Shown: positions 12,576 through 22,400 of the stretch, piece after piece | Numbering within the stretch: position 1 is the first letter of the stretch | Layout: each line of letters starts with the position of its first letter | Source: a virus | Reading direction: 5' to 3' (one strand) | IMG/VR virus record: IMGVR_UViG_3300042298_002127 | Location: 1 to 38,031 of that record | Length of the DNA stretch: 38,031 nucleotides | The notes under the pieces: model-generated | The model's input: only the letters and a program-made list of their open reading frames with translations | Database searches by the model: none | What the model was told of the DNA's origin: nothing | Made by a program: the position numbers and the translations under genes

Positions 12576-13023
12576 CCTCGGCGCCAACGGCCCGGCCGCG
12601 CTGTCCCGCCTCGTGCGCGATGCCGAGTTTCGTGGCAACGTGGTTGCGCGCCAGGTCTGCGAACCGCTCGAAGAGCTATACGAGCGCGGCCAGCTCACAG
12701 CGGCGCAGCTACACGCCGGCCACCGCCTGCGCCATGCCCTTACCGGATCGTGGCCAGAGGCGCGCGTTTCGATGCGCTGGGGCTATGTGTCTGACGCGAG
12801 CGAATATGACGATGATGGCAAGCCTGTGAGCGAGGAAGAGGCATGGGCGAGGCGCGGCGAGGCTCACGCGCTTTGGCGCGCGGCCGAGGCGCTGATCGGG
12901 CGCGAGTGCTGGCCGTCGGTGGCAGGCGTGTGCCGGGGGTTTCGGCTGGGGAGCCAAGGGCGGGGCGATCTTGTGCGGCGGGGGTTGGATGTGCTGGTTC
13001 GTGAATGGCGCTTGACAACCTAA
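12556..13023 (+). CDS. Phage protein before the late region, possible late regulator
   Basis: A 155-residue mostly helical protein; GGAGG lies 7 bases before the ATG. The final block, AEALIGRECWPSVAGVCRGFRL with LVRRGLDVLVREW, resembles the C-terminal part of some alphaproteobacterial HTH-like proteins. Its location, last gene before the terminase block and directly upstream of a promoter-like element with an inverted repeat, is where RinA/ArpU/Q-type late activators sit. That role is inferred from place, not from motifs. Confidence 0.7.
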   Translation: MTHIPPDLGANGPAALSRLVRDAEFRGNVVARQVCEPLEELYERGQLTAAQLHAGHRLRHALTGSWPEARVSMRWGYVSDASEYDDDGKPVSEEEAWARRGEAHALWRAAEALIGRECWPSVAGVCRGFRLGSQGRGDLVRRGLDVLVREWRLTT

Positions 13024-13040
13024 CCCGCGTTAGGTAGCAA
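13012..13040 (+). promoter_or_regulatory. Late promoter-like element 1, before terminase
   Basis: TTGACA (13012-13017), 17 bases, then TAGCAA. The spacer holds a perfect inverted repeat ACCTAAC-N4-GTTAGGT (13018-13035). A matching element lies at 24243-24271 before the major capsid gene, sharing TTGACAACC, TAAC...GTTA and the following GCAAGCC and CGTGCG blocks. A promoter with an operator in its spacer is a reasonable reading. Confidence 0.6.
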
Positions 13041-13047
13041 TTGCCGC

Positions 13048-13082
13048 AAGCCCCCGTGCGCCTAGTGTGCCGGGGGCTTTTT
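13048..13082 (+). terminator. Intrinsic terminator before the packaging genes
   Basis: AAGCCCCCG (13048-13056) pairs with CGGGGGCTT (13071-13079) around a 14-base loop and is followed by TTTTT. It separates early/middle genes from the terminase block. As it lies just downstream of promoter-like element 1, it may also attenuate late transcription until an antiterminator acts. Confidence 0.85.
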
Positions 13083-13098
13083 GCGTTTGGAGCGCGCA

Positions 13099-13512
13099 AT
13101 GGGTCATCGTTGCTGGGCCAAGCCTGGATCGCCGAACTACAGGCCACCGCGTGGGCTGGGGCATGGCGGCGAGGCTTCGGGCTGGCCAGCGCGCGGGGCG
13201 GGTAGTGGCGCGGCGATGGCGGCGCCGTTCAGCGCGGACAACCAGCCGCCGCCGGAGCATGTGAGCGCAGGAAAAATGGAAGCAACGGAATACCGGGAAA
13301 AGCTGCGAGAGCGGACGGCGCGGGCCATCGCGGCCTATGACGATGCGTTCGCGAGCGGCGATCCAAAGCTAGCGCTGTCGGCGGCGAAGCAACTTGAGGA
13401 CCGGCTTTACGGCGCTGCGAAGCAGACGATTGAGAACGTGCCCGATACGCGCACCGCAGAGGAAATCATGGCCGACATAGCCCGCAAGCGCCGCGAGGCT
13501 GGGCTTGAGTGA
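13099..13512 (+). CDS. Putative terminase small subunit
   Basis: A 137-residue protein immediately before the large terminase. Residues 1-55 are basic and glycine-rich (RPPRGLGHGGEASGWPARGAG, then PFSADNQPPPE), a pattern I recall from alphaproteobacterial phage proteins at this location; residues 62-110 are helical. Small terminases recognise the packaging site and load DNA on the large subunit. The ATG at 13099 has GGAG 7 bases upstream; the upstream in-frame TTG falls inside the terminator. The assignment rests mainly on position and size. Confidence 0.65.
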   Translation: MGHRCWAKPGSPNYRPPRGLGHGGEASGWPARGAGSGAAMAAPFSADNQPPPEHVSAGKMEATEYREKLRERTARAIAAYDDAFASGDPKLALSAAKQLEDRLYGAAKQTIENVPDTRTAEEIMADIARKRREAGLE

Positions 13513-14929
13513 CGTTACCGCGCTTCTCGATATAGAGCGCGACTTGGACCGGTTGATCGAGGCCCGGCGCACGAACCGGCTGGCAGACTACAAGCCCTAT
13601 GCCAAGCAACGCGCCTTCCACGACGCGGGCAAGGGCAAGCGCGAACGCCTCTTTCGCGCCGGCAACCAGCTTGGCAAGACGCTCGCCGGGGCTGCTGAGA
13701 TGGCTTACCACCTGACCGGCGATTATCCGGTTGACTGGCAGGGGCGGCGGTGGGAACGGCCCATCAAATGCTGGGCGGGGTCCAAATCGGGTGAGGCCAC
13801 GCGCGGCGGTGTGCAACGGCTGCTGATGGGCGAGCCAAGCGACCCAAGCGCGCAAGGATCGGGGTTCATCCCGCGCCGCGCCATTGTGGACGTATCGCCG
13901 GCCCGTGGTCTGGCGGATGCCATCGACACGGTGACGATCCGGCACGTGACCGGCGGCAACTCGACGCTGAAATTCAAGTCCTACGAGCAGGGCCGCGAAC
14001 GCTGGCAGGTTGAGACGGTCGATTGCGTGTGGATGGACGAAGAGCCGCCGTCCGACATTTACACCGAGGCGCTGTCACGCACGAACGCCACGAAGGGCAT
14101 GGTCTACGTGACGTTCACGCCGTTGCTGGGCGTGTCTGACGTGGTGATGCGGTTCATCAAAGAGGCGCATCCCGACCGCGCTGATATCGTGATGACGATT
14201 GACGATGTGGAGCATATCGGCGCCGAGGAAAAGGCGCGGATCATCGCGTCGTATCCGGAGCATGAACGCGAGGCGCGGACCCGTGGCGTGCCGATCCTTG
14301 GCAGTGGGCGGATCTTCCCGGTGCCGCGTGCGGCGCTGGAAGTGGAACCGTTCGCGATCCCCGATTACTGGCCGCGCATTGCCGCGCTCGATTTCGGCTG
14401 GGACCATCCCACGGCGGCGGTGCAAGTGGCGCACGACCGGGACACGGACACGGTTTACGTGACGCAGGCGTATCGCGTGGCACAGGCAGCCGTGCATAGC
14501 CACGCCGTAGCTCTCAAAGCCTGGCAGGCGCCGGTTTGGTCCTGGCCGCACGATGGCTTGAACAGCACCGCAGGCGCCCCGGACCCGCTCGCCGAGCAAT
14601 ACCGCACTCATGGCCTGATGATGCTGCCGCAGCCGTCCAGCTACGACGATACGCGGCGGAACACGGTTGAGGCGGGGCTGATGGACATGCTTGACCGCAT
14701 GACCACGGGCCGGTTGAAGGTGTTCAAGCACCTCAACGATTGGTTTGAAGAGTTCGAGTTGTACCACCGCAAGGATGGCAAGGTGGTCAAGGAGCGGGAC
14801 GACCTGATGAGCGCGACACGTTACGCCATCATGGATATCCGCTTTGCGCGCGCCAAGGCCGAGAAGCACGCGCACGAACGGTATCGGCGGTATCGCGGCG
14901 AGGAAAGGGCGACAGGATGGGCAGCATGA
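13505..14929 (+). CDS. terL: Terminase large subunit
   Basis: A 474-residue packaging ATPase-nuclease. The ATPase shows Walker A RAGNQLGKT (51-59), Walker B CVWMDEE (174-180) and the coupling C-motif YVTFTPL (201-207). The RNase H-like nuclease begins IAALDFGWDHPTAA with acidic D296 and D300; a later acidic cluster ERDDLMSATRYAIMD completes the site. It resembles the P22-type headful-packaging group, which would fit a circularly permuted genome. The only workable start is TTG at 13505, with GAGG 6 bases upstream and an 8-base overlap with the small subunit gene. Confidence 0.93.
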   Translation: MSDVTALLDIERDLDRLIEARRTNRLADYKPYAKQRAFHDAGKGKRERLFRAGNQLGKTLAGAAEMAYHLTGDYPVDWQGRRWERPIKCWAGSKSGEATRGGVQRLLMGEPSDPSAQGSGFIPRRAIVDVSPARGLADAIDTVTIRHVTGGNSTLKFKSYEQGRERWQVETVDCVWMDEEPPSDIYTEALSRTNATKGMVYVTFTPLLGVSDVVMRFIKEAHPDRADIVMTIDDVEHIGAEEKARIIASYPEHEREARTRGVPILGSGRIFPVPRAALEVEPFAIPDYWPRIAALDFGWDHPTAAVQVAHDRDTDTVYVTQAYRVAQAAVHSHAVALKAWQAPVWSWPHDGLNSTAGAPDPLAEQYRTHGLMMLPQPSSYDDTRRNTVEAGLMDMLDRMTTGRLKVFKHLNDWFEEFELYHRKDGKVVKERDDLMSATRYAIMDIRFARAKAEKHAHERYRRYRGEERATGWAA

Positions 14930-14979
14930 AGGGTGGCAAGGGTGGCAAGGGCACCAAGAAGGGCGGCAAGGGATACTGA
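14917..14979 (+). CDS. Gly/Lys-rich micropeptide, 20 residues
   Basis: A very short frame (MGSMKGGKGGKGTKKGGKGY) starting inside the end of the large terminase gene with an AGGAAAGG site before it. The product is built of repeated GGK units. A similar tiny GGK-rich peptide at this terminase-portal location is something I recall from related phages, but cannot verify here. Strong positive charge suggests binding of DNA or another polyanion. Confidence 0.5.
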   Translation: MGSMKGGKGGKGTKKGGKGY

Positions 14980-14980
14980 T

Positions 14981-15103
14981 GTGGCGGCGGTAAAGGAGGC
15001 GGCAGACCAATGGTTTGCCGCCTTTTCCGTTGTCCGGGCGCTGTATCCGAATGCGGACGTGGCGGCGGTGGTGGCGGCGACTGATTGGGCGATGACACGA
15101 TGA
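14981..15103 (+). CDS. Tiny protein of unknown function, 40 residues
   Basis: A GTG-started frame reading VAAVKEAADQWFAAFSVVRAL and ending ATDWAMTR. Its stop overlaps the portal start as ATGA, the pattern used by most real gene pairs here, and it fills the gap between the micropeptide and the portal. One amphipathic helix is predicted. No family was recognised. Confidence 0.55.
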   Translation: MAAVKEAADQWFAAFSVVRALYPNADVAAVVAATDWAMTR

Positions 15104-17406
15104 ACGACGCGCGCGGCCCCGACACCTTCGCCGAGCAATTCCCGTCCGAAATGGACCCCGGCGACCTCGCTGCCTACGTGGCGAAAGAGGTTCGGCTCGA
15201 CTACGAGGCGGCGGGCGATTGGCGGGACGAGGCGCGCGAGGCTTACGATATCGTCGCGGGGCGCCAGTGGGCAGATGAGGACGTGGCGAAGCTGCTGGAA
15301 GAACGCCGGCAGCCCATCACGTTCAACCGTGTCGCGGCTATGATCGACGCGGTTTGCGGTGCCCAGGTGAACAACCGCAACGAGGTGAAGTTCCTCCCGC
15401 GTTCCGGCGATGACGGCGGCAAGTCGGAATTGCTCAACGGCGTTGCGCGCTGGGTGATGGATCAGGCCGACGCGGAGGACGCCGACAGCGAGGCATTCCG
15501 CGACGTGGCGATTGCCGGGCTGGGTTGGATCGAAACCCGCATGTGCTACGAGGAGGAGCAGGACGGCCAAATCATGATCGAGCGGCGCGATCCGTTTGAG
15601 ATGGGATGGGACCGCTACGCCCGCAAGCGCAACCTCGCCGATGCAAGCCATGTGTGGTCGCGGCAGAAGTTCAGCCCGGAATATGTGGCGTCGCGCTGGC
15701 CGGAGTTTGCGGACGTGGCGACGGTGGCGACGGGCGACGTTCCCGACGCGCCGGGGCATCGGGTGGTGAACCCCGTGCGGGACCAATACGCCGACGATGA
15801 CAACGACCCGAACCGCAACACCGACGATGTGACCGTGACGCATTTCCAATGGTGCGAGCGGCGGCCGGTGGTGCATGTGCTGAACGCTGCGACGGGCCAG
15901 ATGGAGACGATCACGCCCAAGCAGTGGGAGGCGTTGGGCGAGAAGTTGGGCGACGCGCGCAAGGCCGTGAAGCACGTGCAGCGGGCCGAAAAGCGATGGT
16001 TCCAAGTGTTCGAGTGCGGCGGCGAGGTGTCCGAAGTGACGGAATGCCCCGACCGCTACGGGCCGACCTACAAGGCCATCACGGGCCGGTGGGACCGCAA
16101 CAAGCGGGTGTTTTACGGGCTGGTGCGGGCGGTGAAAGACCCGCAGATGTGGGCCAACAAGTGGCTGTCTCAGTCGCTGCACATCATCAACACCAACGCC
16201 AAATCCGGCCTGTTGATTGAGAAGGGCGCGGTGGAGAACGTGCGCCGGTTTGAGGAGCGATACGCGAAGGCGGGCAGCGTTGTAGAGGTGGAGATGGGCG
16301 CGCTGTCTGGCGGGCGCATCCAGCCGAAAACTGCCCCGCCGTTCCCGCAGTCGTTTGACCGGCTGTTGCAGTTCGCCATCGGCTCCATGCCCGATGTGAC
16401 GGGCATAAACCGCGAATTGCTGGGCACCGTGGACCGCGAGCAGGCGGGCATCTTGGAGGCGCAGCGCAAGCAGGCATCTCAGGCGGTGCTGGCGCCTCTG
16501 TTCGACAGCCTGCGGCAATACCACAAAGAGCAAGGCCGCTTGCTCATGGTGTTCATCGCCAAATTTATCCCGCCGGGCAAAGTGATGCGGATTACGGCCC
16601 CGGACGGAAAGCCCGAAACGGTGCAATGGCTGGGCATGCGTGAGACGGCGGAATTTGACGTGGTGGTGGACCAGGCGCCCACGTCGCCGAACCAGAAAAG
16701 CGAGGTGTGGATGGCCTTGCAGCCTATGCTTCCGGTGCTGGTGAAACAGGTTCCGCCGCCGGTTCTGCTGAAGCTGCTTCGGTTCTCGCCTCTGCCGGAA
16801 TCCGTGGTGCAGGAAATGGCGGCCGAGGTGGAGAAGATCGCCCAGCAGCAGCCGCCGCCTGATCCGCAGATGATGAAGATTCAGGCGGATATGCAGGCGC
16901 AGCAGGCCAAGACGCAGATGGACCTACAGATGAAGCAAGCGGACATGCAGATGACCCGCGAGAAGGCGGAAATTGAGTTCGCCAACGAAGTTCGCAAGGC
17001 CGAGGCGATGCTTCAGATTGAGCGAATCCGGGCCGAGAACACGATGGCGATTGAGCGCATGAAGGCCGAGCACGACGCGCGGATCAAGCAGCAGGCGGCG
17101 GAAACGGACATCGCCATTACCGAGCGCAAGGCGACCATCGACAACGCCAAGCGCGTGGAAAGCATGAAGCAGGACCGCGACGTTCTGGCCGAGCCGGTGC
17201 GCGAGATCATTGAGCCGATTCAGCAAGTGCAAAGCCAGATGGCGCAATTCCTGTCCGACATGTCGCGGCAGAACGCCGAGGCGCAACAGCACCTTTTCGC
17301 GCTGATCGGGGAGGTGCGCTCGCTGGTGTCGGCGGAAAAGGAGTTGGTGCGCGGGGCTGACGGGCGCGTGACGGGTGCGCGGATCAAGCAGGCGGTGATG
17401 AACTGA
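15100..17406 (+). CDS. Portal protein, P22-like
   Basis: A 768-residue portal, the dodecameric ring at the DNA-entry vertex. The core (residues about 30-560) carries recognisable P22-like segments: AGRQW, QPITFNRV, GDDGGKSELLNG, the long segment ending DPQMWANKWLSQSLHIIN, and PDVTGINRELLGT. Residues about 580-690 form a very long helix/coiled coil rich in Q, M, K, E and A (MKIQADMQAQQAKTQMDLQ), equivalent to the barrel domain of P22-type portals, which extends into the capsid. The ATG overlaps the upstream stop (ATGA). Length is like P22 gp1 (about 725) plus a longer barrel. Confidence 0.92.
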   Translation: MNDARGPDTFAEQFPSEMDPGDLAAYVAKEVRLDYEAAGDWRDEAREAYDIVAGRQWADEDVAKLLEERRQPITFNRVAAMIDAVCGAQVNNRNEVKFLPRSGDDGGKSELLNGVARWVMDQADAEDADSEAFRDVAIAGLGWIETRMCYEEEQDGQIMIERRDPFEMGWDRYARKRNLADASHVWSRQKFSPEYVASRWPEFADVATVATGDVPDAPGHRVVNPVRDQYADDDNDPNRNTDDVTVTHFQWCERRPVVHVLNAATGQMETITPKQWEALGEKLGDARKAVKHVQRAEKRWFQVFECGGEVSEVTECPDRYGPTYKAITGRWDRNKRVFYGLVRAVKDPQMWANKWLSQSLHIINTNAKSGLLIEKGAVENVRRFEERYAKAGSVVEVEMGALSGGRIQPKTAPPFPQSFDRLLQFAIGSMPDVTGINRELLGTVDREQAGILEAQRKQASQAVLAPLFDSLRQYHKEQGRLLMVFIAKFIPPGKVMRITAPDGKPETVQWLGMRETAEFDVVVDQAPTSPNQKSEVWMALQPMLPVLVKQVPPPVLLKLLRFSPLPESVVQEMAAEVEKIAQQQPPPDPQMMKIQADMQAQQAKTQMDLQMKQADMQMTREKAEIEFANEVRKAEAMLQIERIRAENTMAIERMKAEHDARIKQQAAETDIAITERKATIDNAKRVESMKQDRDVLAEPVREIIEPIQQVQSQMAQFLSDMSRQNAEAQQHLFALIGEVRSLVSAEKELVRGADGRVTGARIKQAVMN

Positions 17407-17834
17407 TGGCTGGGCACTACGAACGGTTGCGCGACCTGTTGGCCGAGGCGCCATACGACACGATGACGCCAGCGGAGGCCGAAATGGCGTTGAACGCGGC
17501 GACGGTGGCGACGGCGGGCAAATCGCTGGTGACGCCGGATGAGTTCGTCGCGCGGTTCACGCCGGCCGAGTTCATCGCGGCGCGGGCCAGCTCTGATCCC
17601 GTGGTGGCGCAGTTGATGTTTCGCATATCCGTGCGGCGCGATCCCTTGAACCTGGCAGGCGCGACGGTGCAGGGCGGGCTGGCCTACATGGCGCAGGCGG
17701 GGATTCTGACGGAGGCGCGCGCCGACGCTATCGGGGCGGTGGAGCCGGGCGCGCCGATCACGCCGCGCGAAGTGTTGGGCTGGCCGGAACCCTACGTATG
17801 GGCGGCGGACGTGATCGCAGCGCGGGGGATGTGA
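17406..17834 (+). CDS. Phage structural-region protein of unknown function
   Basis: A 142-residue, helical protein directly after the portal, the ATG overlapping the portal stop by one base (TGATG). I recall this location and pattern (TAATVATAGKSLVTPDEFVAR..., then DPVVAQLMFRISVRRDPL) from podovirus relatives without a named function. It may be a virion or assembly protein. No catalytic or membrane motif is visible. Confidence 0.7.
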   Translation: MAGHYERLRDLLAEAPYDTMTPAEAEMALNAATVATAGKSLVTPDEFVARFTPAEFIAARASSDPVVAQLMFRISVRRDPLNLAGATVQGGLAYMAQAGILTEARADAIGAVEPGAPITPREVLGWPEPYVWAADVIAARGM

Positions 17835-17835
17835 G

Positions 17836-18318
17836 ATGGCGGATATTGCGAAACTCATTTACGGCGCTTCTACCTCCACATGGCAAAGCGCTGAGTTTAC
17901 GGCTTCTGATTTCAACTCGCGCGCCAATGGCTCCGTTGTGGTGGCGGCGACCGCAATTGACCAAGACACGAACCTCGATCTGGAGTGTGAGGTGTCGTTC
18001 ACTTTCGAGGTTGGCGGCACCACGACCTCTGCCAGCCGCTTCCACCTCTACATTCTGCCGCTTGACCAAGGCGGCACCATTTACGGCGACAACGTAAGCA
18101 CGGGCACCACGCCCCCGGCCGATACGTATTGGGTGGCTTCGGCGGGCGTGTTGAGCGGCGTCACCAGCGGCAACAAGGTGTATGGGACGTTCCCTCGCGT
18201 GCCTCTGCCGGCGGCTGATTTCAAATTTGCCATCGTCAACAGCATGGGCGCGGCGCTGGATGCGACTGCGGCGGCGGACGTGAAATATCGGACGGTCAAC
18301 CGGAACTTGAACGGATAG
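17836..18318 (+). CDS. Beta-rich structural protein
   Basis: A 160-residue protein with alternating strands rich in threonine, serine and glycine (TNLDLECEVSFTFEVGGTTTS; SRFHLYILPLDQGGTIYG), typical of a virion jelly-roll domain. GGGGG lies 7 bases before the ATG. It precedes a LamG-like tail protein and a large fibre, so it may belong to the tail-spike or decoration set. The specific role is unknown. Confidence 0.65.
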   Translation: MADIAKLIYGASTSTWQSAEFTASDFNSRANGSVVVAATAIDQDTNLDLECEVSFTFEVGGTTTSASRFHLYILPLDQGGTIYGDNVSTGTTPPADTYWVASAGVLSGVTSGNKVYGTFPRVPLPAADFKFAIVNSMGAALDATAAADVKYRTVNRNLNG

Positions 18319-18322
18319 CACG

Positions 18323-19441
18323 GTGCTGATCCGCTACAGCCGCCCGCGCGTTCGCCCACCCGCCAGCGTTGCGCTCCGGCTGCGGCGGTCGCATCCGTTG
18401 GCAAGCGGGCTTGTCGGACTGTTCGTGACGGGAGGGCAGTTTGGGCTTGGCCGCGACGTGGTGACGGGCTCGCTGCTAAGCGGGACCAGCAGCCCGACCG
18501 TGGGTTTGACACCGGACGGGCCGGCGCTGGATACGACCGGCGCAGCGTTCGCGGAGGTGCCGCATAATGTTGCGTGGAACGTAACGGGCGATATCACAGT
18601 TGCGTGGCGCGGCGTTGTCCGGTCGATTGCGTCGTTCGGGTATTTTTTTGGCAAAATACCTGCCGGGGGAGCAGGTGGGACAAATAACCCATTTAGTTTT
18701 GAGTTTACAAACCCGACCTCTGGCAAAATTATGATGTCGCGGTCAAACACGGGCGTCCTTCCGTTCCGTGTTTGGCAAAGTGGCAGCGTGCTTATAACAG
18801 CTAATGCTTTGTCAACATTTAGTGTGTCTGGTAGCGAAGCAATACAGAGCGCTCCGGCGTTTTACCTAGATGGCGTTTTAGACGCGGCGACGCCGACTTC
18901 CGAATACGGCGGCACGGGCACGGGTGCGGCTGGCACAAACACTGACCCTGTGCGGTTTGGGCGTCGCGCTGATGGCGCCTGCCAGATGGACGGCGCTATG
19001 AATATCGCTGCCCTCGCCTCCCGCCAGTGGAACGCGGACGAACACGAAATGTTCGCGGTGGACCCTTACGCTTTGTTGGAGGAAGCGCCGCTTTGGCATT
19101 TCCTGGCTCGCCCGCCGCCGCCGCCGCCTGAGCCATCGGTGACGGCCACGGCCAGCTTTTCCAGCTTGCACGGGACGCTGATCCGCCGCCGCCGCACGCG
19201 GACATGGGAGGACGTGCCTGTTGAACTCGCCCCGGCGGTGAGCCTCGCCGAGAACTACTCCGAAGAGCTAGCCGTGCAGCGGGCCGTAGACGATGCCTTG
19301 GCCCGTTATGCGGCCTTGAAGGCCCGCGCCAGCCTCGCGCGGCGGGAACGGCTGGTGAACGACCTAAAGGCGGCGATCATCCATGCGGTTGAGCGCGCGG
19401 CCGAGCAAGACGACGAGGACGCCCTAGCGGCGCTTTTGTAG
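18323..19441 (+). CDS. LamG/concanavalin-like tail protein
   Basis: A 372-residue protein started by GTG. Residues about 35-245 read as a LamG/jelly-roll domain: [36 protein letters not shown] and the ending [29 protein letters not shown], the last being a characteristic end of phage LamG domains. A proline run (PPPPPPEP) links to a C-terminal helical part ([30 protein letters not shown]). A tail or fibre part binding host glycans is likely. Bases about 18635-18880 are much richer in A+T than the neighbours, suggesting an exchanged receptor-binding segment. Confidence 0.75.
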   Translation: MLIRYSRPRVRPPASVALRLRRSHPLASGLVGLFVTGGQFGLGRDVVTGSLLSGTSSPTVGLTPDGPALDTTGAAFAEVPHNVAWNVTGDITVAWRGVVRSIASFGYFFGKIPAGGAGGTNNPFSFEFTNPTSGKIMMSRSNTGVLPFRVWQSGSVLITANALSTFSVSGSEAIQSAPAFYLDGVLDAATPTSEYGGTGTGAAGTNTDPVRFGRRADGACQMDGAMNIAALASRQWNADEHEMFAVDPYALLEEAPLWHFLARPPPPPPEPSVTATASFSSLHGTLIRRRRTRTWEDVPVELAPAVSLAENYSEELAVQRAVDDALARYAALKARASLARRERLVNDLKAAIIHAVERAAEQDDEDALAALL

Positions 19442-19452
19442 GAACTCACGAT

Positions 19453-22400
19453 ATGCCGTTTGTGCTGAGGGATCGCGTCCGTGAATACACGGACACGAAC
19501 GGGACGGGTGCGATCCGAGTAACCGGCGTTGTTCCCGGTGGATACCAGCGGTTTACCGATGTGCTGGCCAACGGCGACACGACGCTGGTGTGTGTGCGCA
19601 ACGCGGCGGGCCAGTGGCAGACGTTCATGGCGACGTGGACGACTGCCACGCAGACGCTTGCCCGCACCACGGCCTACGATGGCTCAAGCGGCGCGGGCGT
19701 GAACGTGTCGTTTTCGGGCGAGGCGCAGGAAGTTTGGATCAACTACCCGGCCAATGCCTATGACAATCCGTGGTTTGAGCGGGTTTACATCGGCACCAGC
19801 CCCTTTGCCCTGACAGCGCCGACAGGGTTGCGCATGCAGTCCGTGGAAGCAGTAACGGATTCGGGTGCGAATCTGCGAGTTTCCGCAAATCTGTTTTCGA
19901 CAAATCTTACCGCCCCAAAAACCGGGTATTGGATGTTTACGGGTGACTCCGACGCAGTAACTTTTGCCAATACAACGGACGGAATGACCCTGAATTACAT
20001 GGGGCATACCGTTTCGACAAATGCGAGCGGCGGCAGAACGACGCACGCAACATTTCAGAACGTCACGGGCGCCGTCACGGCAGGGGCAGGCGCCTTCCAC
20101 GTTTCGGGCGCTAGTGAAATCCGGACTGAGGCCAGTTTCGGCGGCACTGCGGGCGCGGCGCGAGGGAGTGTTTTTGCTCGAAACGAAATTGCGTGGGTTC
20201 AAAACGGTTCCGGGCCGCATCTGACGCAGATATTCGCCGACGAATTTGATGTTGCCGTCGAAGCTGAGGCGCAAGTGCTTTGGAAAGGTGGCGTCAAAGT
20301 CGTTTACTTGGACCAGGATGCGCGCCGGGGGTTGCAGCAGGATTACGCTTATTCTGTCGGCCTACAGGCCAGCGGCAAAGCGCCGGGCGTCGGAATTGCC
20401 TATGCGATGGGCGGCGTCGAGGGGTGGTGGCCGCTTACTGAAACATCTCACGTGATGGAAGGCATCACGGAAGGCGGGATCATCAACGGGCCAGAGGCGG
20501 CTATCGGCGCCGGCATCGACTTTTCGAACTTGGCTCGCATCCGCGAAAGCGCGTTCAAGTCCATCGGTTTCAAGGTGGATGGGCTGGGCAATCTCGGCGC
20601 CACGGTGGCGGCGGGTGGCACGCTACAAACGTCTGGGTCGGTGGTTGCCAAGACGGCGACTGTTTCGGCTATCGAGGTGCTGGACGGCGGGCTTTACGGC
20701 GGCGCCATCACGCTCAGCATGGCCGGCGGTGCCACGGCTGCGGTAAATGCCTGGGGCATCATGGGCAGCTTCTCGATCGGCAACAACGGCGCCACGCATA
20801 TCGTGGGCGACACGTTCGAGGTGCTGGGCGGCACGGCAACGGCCAAGGCCACGTTTACCGGGTCCATCAGCGGCAACGTCCTGACGGTGACGGCGGTTTC
20901 GGCGGGCACGATTACCAACCGTTCGGTGATTGTCGGGGCAAACGTGGTGCTGGGCACGCGCATCATTGCTTTCGACACCGGGGCGGGCGGGTCCGGCACT
21001 TACATCGTAGACACGTCGCAAGTGGCGGCGAGCGGCACGATTGAGGCCGGCGGGCCGGCGGCGGGCATCGTTACGCGCATCAACGGGTCGGGCGGGGTGC
21101 TGGGCTTCCTGATCACCAATCCGGGGCGCTACACGGCGCTGCCTTCCACGGCGGCGGTTGTGACCGGCGAAATTGCCGGCTTTACGCTGACGGTAACGGC
21201 AGTGACCAGCGGCACGCTTGCCGTTGGCATGGTGGTGACGGGCACAGGTATCGCGGCCAACACCTACATCACGGCCCTAGGCACGGGCACGGGTGGGACC
21301 GGCACGTATACGGTAAGCATCGGCCAGGCCGTGAGCAGCACGACGATCACGGCGGCGGGTGTTGGCGTAGTCACGACCAGCGCCGGCAGCGGCATCGCGT
21401 TCACGTTCATTCCTGCCTACACCATTCTTTCCGTGAACGTGACGGGCGGCGGCAGCGGATACGGCGAGTTCCTGCCTCCAACTGTTTCGACCAGCGCCAC
21501 CACGGGCGTGTATCGCGCGGCCACGTTCAAGGTGACGATGGTTGGGGTGAACGCGCCAATCAACATCGGCAACAACTACGCCAATTTCCTGACCGTGACC
21601 GGGGCAGCTGGGGGCAGCAACCCCACGCTTTCCACAGCCGGAAGTGACGCCATCGTTGATTTGATCTTGTCGGGGAAGGGCGCTGGGGCGCGCATCAGGG
21701 CTGAGCGCGGGATACTTCAGAGTTTCACGCAAACCGCATCCGGAAGCGTGACCCGGTTTATTCAGTCTGACAACAATCTCGGCGGCACAGGTGGCGGGGC
21801 GTTCTCAGGAAACACATTCAACATCAATGACACGCTCGACAACGGCGGAACGGACTTCTACGCCCATTATTTTGGCCATTTGATAAGCGGTTCTTACACG
21901 GGCGGACGGGCATCGTTGCGTGCGCTGATCCAAGTAAACAGCGCCGCTACCACATCGGCCATGTTCTACACAGGCACGAACTCGACGGCGCAGGCTGGCG
22001 TAAACCTCAACAACGGGTATCTGTGCGCTTATACGGGCGACGCGAGGCTAACTAGCGGCGGGTCTGCTGGGCTTGTGGAGGCGATGGAAATTGGCGCGGG
22101 CATTCTTTCGGGGGCTTCGGCAACCTTCGTAAACGTGCTGAAAATTTCGCCGCTGAGAAATGGCGTGGCCCCGACAACTTCTTACAACGGGCTGGCGTTT
22201 TCGTCCGATGGCGTTGGGCAGCAATTGCTTGTCGGGATCGCGTTTGGCGGGCAGGAAGCCGCAGGTTGGCCCATCGCCACGACCGGCAAGTTGATTGCGA
22301 TTACCAACCCGGGCGGGACGCCCGCAAAGACGGTGGACTACGGCATCGATTTTGAAACGGTGGCTTGCACCTTCAGCACGGCGGCGTTTGCCTCGCCGGG

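Noticed and set aside
14821-16626. Minus-strand 601-residue reading frame
   Set aside because: Antisense to the portal gene; histidine/arginine/leucine-rich composition of a shadow frame in high-G+C DNA.
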